Shown: piece by piece, positions 50,948 to 59,258 of the stretch
How the letters are laid out: every line of letters begins with the position of its first letter
Numbering within the stretch: position 1 is the stretch's first letter
Assembly (NCBI GenBank): GCA_027577595.1
Contig: JANBRJ010000096.1
Span: forward strand, 1-62,772
Origin: Coemansia sp. RSA 487
Taxonomy: Eukaryota; Kickxellomycota; Kickxellomycetes; Kickxellales; Kickxellaceae
Direction: 5' to 3'
DNA length: 62,772 nt
Notes under the pieces: generated by a model
Databases searched by the model: none
Told to the model about the DNA's origin: nothing
Seen by the model: the letters and a program-made list of their open reading frames with translations, nothing else
Position numbers and translations under genes: made by a program

Positions 50948-52279
50948 TTAGTTCAAAACTGCGTAGGATGAACGCATGAGGCTTGCAACATTCTTTGCCC
51001 AGCTCTGCAGCGCCTCGTATTGCTTGGCGTCGGACGTTCCCTTCTCAAGGAGCAGCAGGCCTCGCTGCTGGTCGATGCTTCCTTTGAGACGGCCGTCGAG
51101 GATCAGCTCAAACAAGATGCTCTCGACCTCGTCAACAGACGTCCTCAAGCTCTTTGCCAGCGAGCTCAAATAAACAGTCGTGTACGGGAGCACTGCGGCC
51201 TCTAGCGCCTGAATTCTGAAAATGCGGTGCAGGTCAGCAACGAACCCGCAAATGAACGGGTCGTCCTCGATCTCGCTCTTGTGGTCCGAAAGAACACGCT
51301 CAAAGGTATACGCATCTTGGCTCTCGTATGCCCTGACCATCTTTGACATGGCAATAATGGCTGGATCGCTTTCATATGCCTTTGCCTCCGGCGAAGACAG
51401 TGGGCTGACCTCGCTCTCGCACAGCATCGACGCCAGCACCAAGTATTTGAGCACGCGAATGCGACGCGGGCTGCCAGCTTCGTCGTAGTTCTTGAATGCA
51501 TTGAACAGACTTACCTGAGCCTTGACCCAATTGCGCTCATTCATGAACATTTTGCCGCCACACTCCTCGATGAACCCCATGACGCGCGGATGCGGAATCG
51601 CCGATTTTACCGCCGTACACTCCAAATACGTTTCCTTCAGGCGCTGGGACTCGCCACGGGCGTCGTACATTTCCAAGTACATTGCGTTGATTTCGAGCAC
51701 TTGCGTGCCGAGCTCGGCAATCGGGTCACCTTGCATGCTCCTGCATTCCTGCTTCAGCTCGCCAAGCAACGATTCCAAATCATCGTACTTGCCCTGGTCC
51801 ACCAGCAAACGGGACAGCCGCAAGCTGGTGCGCAAATGTAAACGGTCATAGTGCATTTCCTTCAACGTATGCAACGTCTTCTTGTACACTGTATAAGTGA
51901 TGTCAGAGCTCGTGTTTGCCGATATACGATCAAGCATATTGTTGATGCTCTTTTCAGCATAATTGCGTGTTTTTATAGTAGTACGCACGTACTCGAGCAT
52001 TTGGTCATAGTATTCGAGCATCTCTGCAAACTTGTGGTTCCGTAAATGGAGTTTGATAAGCTGCTTAGTTGCTTTGAACCCCCATTCCATGGATGGTTCC
52101 TCGCTGTCTTCGTGTACAACTTCAGTGAATTCCTTCACCGCTTTGTCAAAATCATCCCGTTGTGCTTTAGCATTGTAGTATTTGTTTTCGATTCCTAGGT
52201 CGGTTTCCTCATTGCCGTCATCCTCTTCGTACTCGAAATCCTCGGCATCATCGTCGTACATGAAATCATCGTCATCCAT
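50948..52279 (-). CDS. CSN2: COP9 signalosome subunit 2
   Basis: The 443-residue product begins with the typical acidic block MDDDDFMYDDDAEDFEYEE and IENKYYNAKAQ, then helical repeats (EWGFKATKQLIKLHLRNHKF, YEYVRTTIKTRNYAEKSINN-like). A C-terminal PCI/winged-helix domain lies at about 290-420 (LSSLAKSLRTSVDEVESILF, GRLKGSIDQQRGLL). The length equals that of the human protein. CSN2 is a scaffold of the signalosome, which removes NEDD8 from cullins in the nucleus and cytosol, and it contacts cullin-RBX1. A full signalosome is lacking in many yeasts, so its presence fits a non-yeast fungus. It ends 85 bp from the stop of the SUMO protease gene, to which it is convergent. Confidence 0.96.
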   Translation of the reverse strand: MDDDDFMYDDDAEDFEYEEDDGNEETDLGIENKYYNAKAQRDDFDKAVKEFTEVVHEDSEEPSMEWGFKATKQLIKLHLRNHKFAEMLEYYDQMLEYVRTTIKTRNYAEKSINNMLDRISANTSSDITYTVYKKTLHTLKEMHYDRLHLRTSLRLSRLLVDQGKYDDLESLLGELKQECRSMQGDPIAELGTQVLEINAMYLEMYDARGESQRLKETYLECTAVKSAIPHPRVMGFIEECGGKMFMNERNWVKAQVSLFNAFKNYDEAGSPRRIRVLKYLVLASMLCESEVSPLSSPEAKAYESDPAIIAMSKMVRAYESQDAYTFERVLSDHKSEIEDDPFICGFVADLHRIFRIQALEAAVLPYTTVYLSSLAKSLRTSVDEVESILFELILDGRLKGSIDQQRGLLLLEKGTSDAKQYEALQSWAKNVASLMRSSYAVLN

Positions 52280-52690
52280 TTTTTCAAATTGGAAGCAGCG
52301 TCTCTCTTTTTAGATTAATTCGGTAGATTTCTAAAATAAAATGAAGTTTATTTTGCCGCAGCAAAGTTGCTTTGGAAAGGAAAAGCGGGATTTTGTTTTT
52401 TCCCCTTCATCCAAAGCAATATGTTTTTTATTACACTTGGTGTTCACGTGAGCACAAAGACACGCTTTTCGTATCTGTTCAAATTATATATCGTTCACAA
52501 AAGTTTTCTCAAAGACCGCAAAAAGAGCCTTTTTTTTTTCTCGCTCTCTCTTCCTTCTTTCTACTTTATATTTCTGATTTACATTTTACTTGCATTCCTG
52601 CTAGAGAAAAAGCGTCATCGTTATTGTATTCATACGTACAGCAGAAACTCCCCGGGCGTGCTTTTTTTTTTTTAAAAAAAAAAATTACAA
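52280..52690. other. Divergent promoter region (CSN2 / Raptor)
   Basis: About 410 bp with several T- and A-runs, the last at 52660-52683 just before the Raptor ATG. No TATA box stands out and no gene is accepted, although short frames run through it. Confidence 0.5.
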
Positions 52691-55600
52691 ATGGCTTCTG
52701 CAACACCACCAGCAGCAACGCCAGGCGAAGAGGATTTGAATTCACAGTTAGCCGATGGAATCGCAACAATAACGCTTGGCCCAGCAGAAGGCGGCGGCAA
52801 GGATCAAGCGATATACGTAACGACGCCTACCGGAGTAAAAGTCGATATACAAGAGATACTGGAAAGCGGTGGGGCAACAGGAGGCAGCAGACAGCGTATG
52901 GGTAACCAAACGGTTATGGAGAGCCGAAAGGACTTTCACACACACCCGCGGTCTCTGTTACTTGCAAATTTGCAGCTAGCGGATTGGCGCACGCACGAGA
53001 AACTGCACACGCCGGGTGCGCTTCTCTCGGTGTGTCTCAACTTGGGTGTCCCGCCACCCGACCTTGTTGCTCCCAAAAGAAGTGCAGTTCTGGAGGCGTG
53101 GGTTGACCCCTATGCGGAAATGCAAGTTCCCACGCCTGAAGAACTTGCGCTGCAACAGAACGCAGCTGGAAATAACCCAACACACGGTAATGTTGGTCGC
53201 GAGCGCACCCCTCTTAAAGCCATCGGCGAGAACTTGATGCGCCAGTTCCAGAGCATCCAACGTAACGCTCGATACAAGCTATTGCTGGACTGCGTGATGG
53301 AGGATTTGCGCAAATACTGTGTGCAGTTCCGCCGCGCTGCTAAGGAAGAGCGGCTCCTGTTTTACTATAATGGACATGGCGTGCCGCGTCCGACGAACAG
53401 CGGCGATATCTGGGTCTTCAACAAACAGTACACGCAGTACATCCCCATTAGCGCGATGGATCTGATGAGCTGGATTGGCACCCCAGGCGTCTTTGTCTGG
53501 GACTGCTCTAATGCCATGGAAATCGTCAAGGCCTTTGAGAAGAATGCAAAGACGCGTGAAGTTGAAATCGCTAAAATCAGACATGCTGCTGAAGCCACTG
53601 GTGCAAAGCTTCCGCTTGGAAAGGTTAGCTCCGAGACGCTGGCCATAATCACCTCAAATATTGCCACGCTTTTGGCATCGCAGGCAGCTTCATCGACATC
53701 GGGGTCTGCACCAAACACGCAGGCCCAACAGCAACAGCAGCAGCCACAACAGCAGCAGCAGCAGCAGCAACAACAACAACAAAATCAGCAACAGCAGCAG
53801 CAGGCAAGCGCTCCGCCAATCAATCTTGCATTGATAAACCTTGCGCTTCTTCCGCAGATGCATCATGAAGACATCCATTTTGCAGCCACGCGTTCCGACG
53901 AGCTGCTGCCAACAAACCCTGAACTCCCCGCCGACTTGTTCACATCGTGCTTGACAACGCCGGTCAAAGTAGCGCTGCGCTTCTGGGTGACACGCAACCC
54001 ACACACGTCCAAAGTAACGCTCGACATGTGCGAAAAGCTCCCTGGCTCCGTGCAAGACCGACGGACACCATTCGGCGAACTGAACTGGATATTCACATCG
54101 ATTACAGACACGATTGCATGGAACACGCTGCCACGCGAGCAGTTCCGAAAGCTCTTCCGCCAGGACGTTGTTGTTGCGTCGCTCTACAGAAACTTTATGC
54201 TGGCTGACAGGATCATGCGCTTCTATGGCGTCCATCCGCAGTGCAGCCCCGCCATCCCACCAACACACAAGCACCCGCTGTGGGCCAGTCTTGATTTGGA
54301 AATCGATATGTGCTTGCAGCAGCTGCCACGTCTGCTACGCGAGGAGGAACGGCGGCAACGGCGAGAAGCTAAGGCCAAGCGTAACGAGGAGGAGCGGTTG
54401 GCTCGCATGGGTAGACGCGACGCGCAAGGCAAACTCTCTGCTGGGTCTGCGAATGGCCAGAACAATAGTCACGCCGAAGTAAGAGGGCCGCAGGAGCCAA
54501 GGCTGGAAATTGCTAGCGAGTTCGAGTCGGTTTCTGGACGCCAGGGCTCGCGCATGGGGCTTGGGCTTGGGCGTGGCAGTGGCAGTGGTGGTGCCAATGG
54601 CGGTAGCGCTGGTGTTGGCGAAACCGACGACGAGAGCAGTGATAGCGGTAACGACAGCGACAACCCCATCGAATCTGGCGTGTCGGGCACAGACGGACGG
54701 GTGACTGGGTACATATCGAGCACGTACTTCAGCAACCAGCTGTACGCATTCGAGGTGTGGCTGCAGCACGCAGCAACTGTGGTGTCACAGTTTGTGTCTG
54801 ACCAGGGACCCGATCAGCAGCCACGGTCGCTGAGCACGGAGCCGCCACCAAATCTGGACCCGCCCGACGAGCTCCCTGCGGTGCTGCAAGTGCTGCTCAG
54901 CCAGCAGTACCGCGTGCGTGCGCTCATCCTCCTGTACCGGTTCATGAATTTGGGTCCGTGGGCGGTAGACTTGGCAATGGCCGTCGGCATCCACCCGTAC
55001 ATGTCGAAGCTGCTGGCGTCGACGACAACCGAAATCCGCGAGATCCTGATCCTCGTGTGGGCGCGGCTGTCGGCTGTCGACATGGGTTTACATGCTGAGC
55101 TGCTGAAGGGCGATGGCTTCCAATACTTTGTGTCATATCTGGCCAACAATATCCATATGCAATACGAGCCTGTCAGCGAAAAGGTGCGCCTGTGCGATGC
55201 AGTCTGTGCAGCTAGTGCGTTTACGCTGACCATGCTGTGTAAGGACATGCCGACTGCGCAGCAAGCATGCTTCGGCGAGCGTGTGCTTGATTACTCGCTT
55301 GTGTATTTGCAGCGGCCCGATAATGGGACTGAGGAGCGCGCGCGTCTGCGGGCGTGGATCTTGCTTTGTCTGGCTGAGCTGTGGAAGGCCTACCCGGACG
55401 CCAAGTGGATGGCGATGACATACAAACTGTGCGTTATAGATTCTAAGAGACGGCAGCAGCAGCAACAGCAGCAGCAGCAGCATCAGGGGCTTGGTGGCGG
55501 GTACGACAGCGGTGCTCAGTTGAACGGAGACAACGGTGCAGCATCTGGTGCCACGCCGTCAATCGAGGAGCTGCTCGCGGCAAGCGCCGAAGACGATAGT

Positions 55601-58543
55601 GTCGATGCCAGGGACGCACAAGTCCTGCTTATCCAAATGGCGTTCCACCGGTCGCCACTGGTGCGCGCGTCAGCGATCTACGCAATGGGAACTCTGCTGC
55701 AAGATATTCCGCAGCTTGGCGACAACCATGGTGTGCTTGTGATAGTGCGCAAGGTTGAGCGCCAGATCTTTGCTCTACTCTTGCAGGCTGCAGTTGATGG
55801 TAACCCAATGGTGCGTCGTGAGGTTGTGCATGTCATCGGTAGTGCTGTGTTTGCATCTTATTTCCCGCAAGCCATCGAGGCTGTGGGACGTGTTGTCGGC
55901 GAAGAGATGCGCGATTATCCAAAGCCGTCGCAGACACAGTCGCAGACACAGCAGCAACAGCAGCAGCAAAGGCGAGCGGGGCCAACGATGCGGTCAGGCC
56001 AGCAGCAGCAGCAGCAGCAGCAGCAGCAATCCCAGCAGTCGGGAAGCGGCGGTAGCAACTCTCTGGGGGACCGCGAGCTTGGCGAGTCGTTTGAGCTTCC
56101 AATGGATCTGATGGTCAGGCTGTACAAGACGCTGCTTAATCTCAGTATGGATTCGCATATTGACGTTGCGCAGCCAGCGCGCGAAGCATGCGATGTTTTG
56201 ATGCAGTGCTACGCGCACTCGCGGATGTTCTTCAATGTGGAGGCAGCACTCGACAAGTCGTTGCACCGCATGGAGATTACACGCGCAGCTAGTGGCCAGC
56301 GCCCAATTATGGGATTTATCCGCGGATCGAGCAGCATCGGCGATGCACTACTTGGACAGCCACCTGCTAATAGCCAAGACGATGTGGCGATAGCATCCCA
56401 AGTGCGGACGATCGATCCTCGAGGTGGATCACTAAACGTAGGCAGAGGTTCACAGCAAGGCCAAAGTGAACAACTGCAGCAGCAGCAGCAACAGAGGCGG
56501 CTGTCGGGATATTCTGGGAAAAGAAGCTCAGGCAGTGGTGTTCTGCCAACAGCTGTGGCCGAGCAACGCGGCAGAGATATTGGTAGTGGTGGTGGTGCAG
56601 GCAGACAGAATAGCGTGCCAGCGCACCACCGGTATACAATGCATTTCATGCAATCGGACACATCGTCATCAGCATCACAGGGCATCTTTGGCAGCGAGCG
56701 TGGACGGCAGACCACGCAATCCCCGTCTTCAGCGATAGCGTCGGGAAGCCTCTCCACGTTCAGCAACATGACTGGATCGCCACCGCCTCCTCCGCCTCCC
56801 ATGGTTCTCAGCCCGACACAGAGTAAGGACCGCTTTTCAGGGCTGGACGACGTGGACCGCCGGATCGTTGCCATTGAGGAAGCGTGGTTAGAGTGGGGCC
56901 GGCGCGAGCTGCGCGAAACAGTGTGTGTGTCGACGCTGATCGATTGGGCTGGCGCGCACTTCACAGAGTTCGATATCGCGCTGTTTGCTAGCTTCAGTGG
57001 CCCGATGCAAGGGAGCGCAGCGCTTGTCGAGAGCCGTGAGCGTTCGCGCCGAATCGAGCGGCTGGAGGCCAGCGCGCGCACAATGGGAGGATCGGTCGGA
57101 CACATGAAGTGGCTGGATGTGACGACGGTGGCCAGCGGCGCGGCGGCTGCCACCACAGCAATCATGCACCCGGTCGAGCCGCATGCGATTGTCGCCAGCC
57201 ATCGCGGCACCGTATCAGTGTACGACTGGGAGATGCAGGCGCAGGTCGGCCAGTTCTCCATAGCCACGACGCGGGGCGGTACTGAGGCTTCAACGGCGAT
57301 CAGCAGTATGCATCTGATCAACCCGCTTGGCCAGGCGAAGCTACTGGTTGCTACGCGCGACGGCGGGGTGCGCATCTTTGCGTCACATGCGCCAGACTTT
57401 CAGCCACCGCCGGCTGGTAGCCAGCAAACGCCCGTGTTCCCGCGCCCCAGGCTGCTGACAGCGTTTACTGCGGTTCCATGGACCGCAACTGCTGCTGCTG
57501 CCGTTGTTGCTTCTGCCAATGGCGCTGCTGCTATTGCTGCTGCTGCTACACCGGCGGCTACCCCCGCCACATATGCTTCTGGCAGTGGTGGTTCTGGAAG
57601 AGGCCCTGCAACGCTGAACCGCAGCCTGACAACGATCGATGGCAATCCACGGATGCGTGCGCTGCACAAGAGCCAGCTGCCGTCTGGAAGAAACGACATT
57701 TTGGCTGGAATGACTGCTGCAGCATCTGGCAGCAAAGTGCGGTATGGTATCGAAGGGGCCAGCAGCAGCGGGCTTGTGACAGCGTGGAACCAACGCAATG
57801 CCCTTCTGTACGCAGGCGGTAACGACAAGGAGGTGCGCGTGTGGGACATTAACGCCGAAATGTGCATTGAAGAAATTCCTGTGGCGTCGATCGGCGGCAT
57901 CAACTGCATCAGCCAGGATGGTGTGTCAGGTAACATCTTTGCGACCGGCAACGTTGACGGTGTCGTGCGGGTGATGGACCGGCGACTCAAGGCGCGCACA
58001 GGCGTGGTTGCGAATTGGCGCGAGCACTCGCCTTTCGCTGTGCGCAATGTGTTTATGCGTCCAGGCCACACCGAGGTGATATCTGCTGCGACGAACGGAG
58101 ACATCAAGTACTGGGACCTGCGGCACCCTAGCTCGGTGTACACTGTGGTCGAAACGCATGCCGACAACGCGCTGGGCCATATGGCTGTGCACGAGAATGC
58201 ACCGGTGACGCTGACGGCGTCTGCTGATTCTGCCAAGATATGGAACCAGCGGGGCAACAACATCGGTGTGGTGACGGCAGCAAAGAACACGTATGGATCG
58301 ATTGCGTCGTACATGAAGAGCTTGGCCGGTTACGGCGCCAAGGCTCCGGCGGTGCAGCTTACGGCTGCGGCAATGCACATGTACCTTCCAGTGGCACTGA
58401 TCGTTAGCGACGACGGGCGTGTCAGCTATATTCAGCCAATGAAGCCCAACGGAAGCGGTGCTTCTGGCGGTATTGATGGTAGTGGCCGGAGCGGCCATGG
58501 TGTGGCGTCGCTTGCTGGTGCTCGTGCAGCCAGTGTACTGTAG
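52691..58543 (+). CDS. TORC1 subunit Raptor (KOG1/MIP1)
   Basis: The 1,950-residue product is the substrate-binding subunit of TORC1. The N-terminal caspase-like conserved domain covers about 85-430: ANLQLADWRTHEKLHTPGAL, FYYNGHGVPRPTNSGDIWVF (His near 229), TQYIPISAMDLMSWIGTPGV, FVWDCSNAMEIV (Cys near 271) and LPTNPELPADLFTSCLTTPV. HEAT-type repeats occupy about 725-1240 (LQVLLSQQYRVRALILLYRF, FHRSPLVRASAIYAMGTLLQ). Seven WD40-type repeats occupy about 1470-1935 (YAGGNDKEVRVWDINAEMCI, ATGNVDGVVRVMDRRLK). It is longer than the human (1,335) and yeast (1,557) proteins because of Gln-rich insertions near 346-373, 920-932, 1085-1115 and 1260. The single frame is intact. It acts at the vacuole surface in nutrient signalling. 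Confidence 0.96.
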   Translation: MASATPPAATPGEEDLNSQLADGIATITLGPAEGGGKDQAIYVTTPTGVKVDIQEILESGGATGGSRQRMGNQTVMESRKDFHTHPRSLLLANLQLADWRTHEKLHTPGALLSVCLNLGVPPPDLVAPKRSAVLEAWVDPYAEMQVPTPEELALQQNAAGNNPTHGNVGRERTPLKAIGENLMRQFQSIQRNARYKLLLDCVMEDLRKYCVQFRRAAKEERLLFYYNGHGVPRPTNSGDIWVFNKQYTQYIPISAMDLMSWIGTPGVFVWDCSNAMEIVKAFEKNAKTREVEIAKIRHAAEATGAKLPLGKVSSETLAIITSNIATLLASQAASSTSGSAPNTQAQQQQQQPQQQQQQQQQQQQNQQQQQQASAPPINLALINLALLPQMHHEDIHFAATRSDELLPTNPELPADLFTSCLTTPVKVALRFWVTRNPHTSKVTLDMCEKLPGSVQDRRTPFGELNWIFTSITDTIAWNTLPREQFRKLFRQDVVVASLYRNFMLADRIMRFYGVHPQCSPAIPPTHKHPLWASLDLEIDMCLQQLPRLLREEERRQRREAKAKRNEEERLARMGRRDAQGKLSAGSANGQNNSHAEVRGPQEPRLEIASEFESVSGRQGSRMGLGLGRGSGSGGANGGSAGVGETDDESSDSGNDSDNPIESGVSGTDGRVTGYISSTYFSNQLYAFEVWLQHAATVVSQFVSDQGPDQQPRSLSTEPPPNLDPPDELPAVLQVLLSQQYRVRALILLYRFMNLGPWAVDLAMAVGIHPYMSKLLASTTTEIREILILVWARLSAVDMGLHAELLKGDGFQYFVSYLANNIHMQYEPVSEKVRLCDAVCAASAFTLTMLCKDMPTAQQACFGERVLDYSLVYLQRPDNGTEERARLRAWILLCLAELWKAYPDAKWMAMTYKLCVIDSKRRQQQQQQQQQHQGLGGGYDSGAQLNGDNGAASGATPSIEELLAASAEDDSVDARDAQVLLIQMAFHRSPLVRASAIYAMGTLLQDIPQLGDNHGVLVIVRKVERQIFALLLQAAVDGNPMVRREVVHVIGSAVFASYFPQAIEAVGRVVGEEMRDYPKPSQTQSQTQQQQQQQRRAGPTMRSGQQQQQQQQQQSQQSGSGGSNSLGDRELGESFELPMDLMVRLYKTLLNLSMDSHIDVAQPAREACDVLMQCYAHSRMFFNVEAALDKSLHRMEITRAASGQRPIMGFIRGSSSIGDALLGQPPANSQDDVAIASQVRTIDPRGGSLNVGRGSQQGQSEQLQQQQQQRRLSGYSGKRSSGSGVLPTAVAEQRGRDIGSGGGAGRQNSVPAHHRYTMHFMQSDTSSSASQGIFGSERGRQTTQSPSSAIASGSLSTFSNMTGSPPPPPPPMVLSPTQSKDRFSGLDDVDRRIVAIEEAWLEWGRRELRETVCVSTLIDWAGAHFTEFDIALFASFSGPMQGSAALVESRERSRRIERLEASARTMGGSVGHMKWLDVTTVASGAAAATTAIMHPVEPHAIVASHRGTVSVYDWEMQAQVGQFSIATTRGGTEASTAISSMHLINPLGQAKLLVATRDGGVRIFASHAPDFQPPPAGSQQTPVFPRPRLLTAFTAVPWTATAAAAVVASANGAAAIAAAATPAATPATYASGSGGSGRGPATLNRSLTTIDGNPRMRALHKSQLPSGRNDILAGMTAAASGSKVRYGIEGASSSGLVTAWNQRNALLYAGGNDKEVRVWDINAEMCIEEIPVASIGGINCISQDGVSGNIFATGNVDGVVRVMDRRLKARTGVVANWREHSPFAVRNVFMRPGHTEVISAATNGDIKYWDLRHPSSVYTVVETHADNALGHMAVHENAPVTLTASADSAKIWNQRGNNIGVVTAAKNTYGSIASYMKSLAGYGAKAPAVQLTAAAMHMYLPVALIVSDDGRVSYIQPMKPNGSGASGGIDGSGRSGHGVASLAGARAASVL
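53728..53808 (+). repeat. CAG/CAA repeat coding poly-Gln in Raptor
   Basis: About 27 codons, nearly all Gln, inserted inside the conserved N-terminal domain of Raptor, between the DCSNA segment and the LPADLFT segment. Other Gln runs in the gene lie near 55453-55484, 55942-55968 and 56000-56030. Confidence 0.9.
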
Positions 58544-59258
58544 TAGACTTGATACAACATTTGCTTTCATATTTTATATTATTCATTCAACAATATTGCA
58601 AGACCGCTTGGACTGATTTGATCATTGTAGTTATTTATGTGGTATTTAATCACGCTATAGCTGGAGCTTTCACGCGCATTTGCATTTTGTTTGGCTCTGG
58701 AATTTTTAATAACACATGACTGGCGCAAAATTGAGGCACATGAAATGAGGAATTGGTGGAGCGGCAGGTTTCAGGATCAACAGAGAATGGGAAATAGAAA
58801 TTGAGATGGTGAGTTTGTGCGCGAACTTTCCCGATTCTGGTATCGGCAAAGCAGTCGCCGGATAGCCGGAGGGCCGTAGAAACCGTTTGCAAGCATCAGG
58901 AGAGAGAGGCCACTGCGAAAAACTTTGTAGGAAGAAAGACGGCGTGTGCTGTGTTTGGTGGCATCAGTCAATATTCAAAAAGATAAAAAGCTCGGACAAA
59001 TTAAAGAAGCATATCCGCTGAAAAGCACATGTCAGCAAGATAACATGCATGGAATGAATGTAGCATTTACTGACTGCTAGCCATGCTGGCCGCCCTCCTC
59101 CTAACTCTTATAAAAAGCTCTCTTTTCTTCTCGAATACAGCAAACGTTCTTTTTTTTCTTTTCGACTCCATTTTCCCTTAAAAGCCCCTCTTCGCTATAG
59201 ATACGAAAAGAAAAGCTGTAATTATAAACCACACTCCAAACTATTTGACAAAACAGAA
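58544..59258. other. Spacer and promoter before the peroxisomal multifunctional enzyme
   Basis: About 715 bp. No gene was accepted; a short minus-strand frame at 58777-58971 has no known relatives. A TATA box lies at 59109 and a pyrimidine-rich leader follows it. Poly(A) signals of Raptor are expected in the first 100 bp. Confidence 0.5.
59109..59117 (+). promoter_or_regulatory. Probable TATA box of the multifunctional enzyme gene
   Basis: TATAAAAAG, 150 bp before the ATG, followed by a C/T-rich stretch typical of start regions of strongly expressed fungal genes. Confidence 0.5.
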
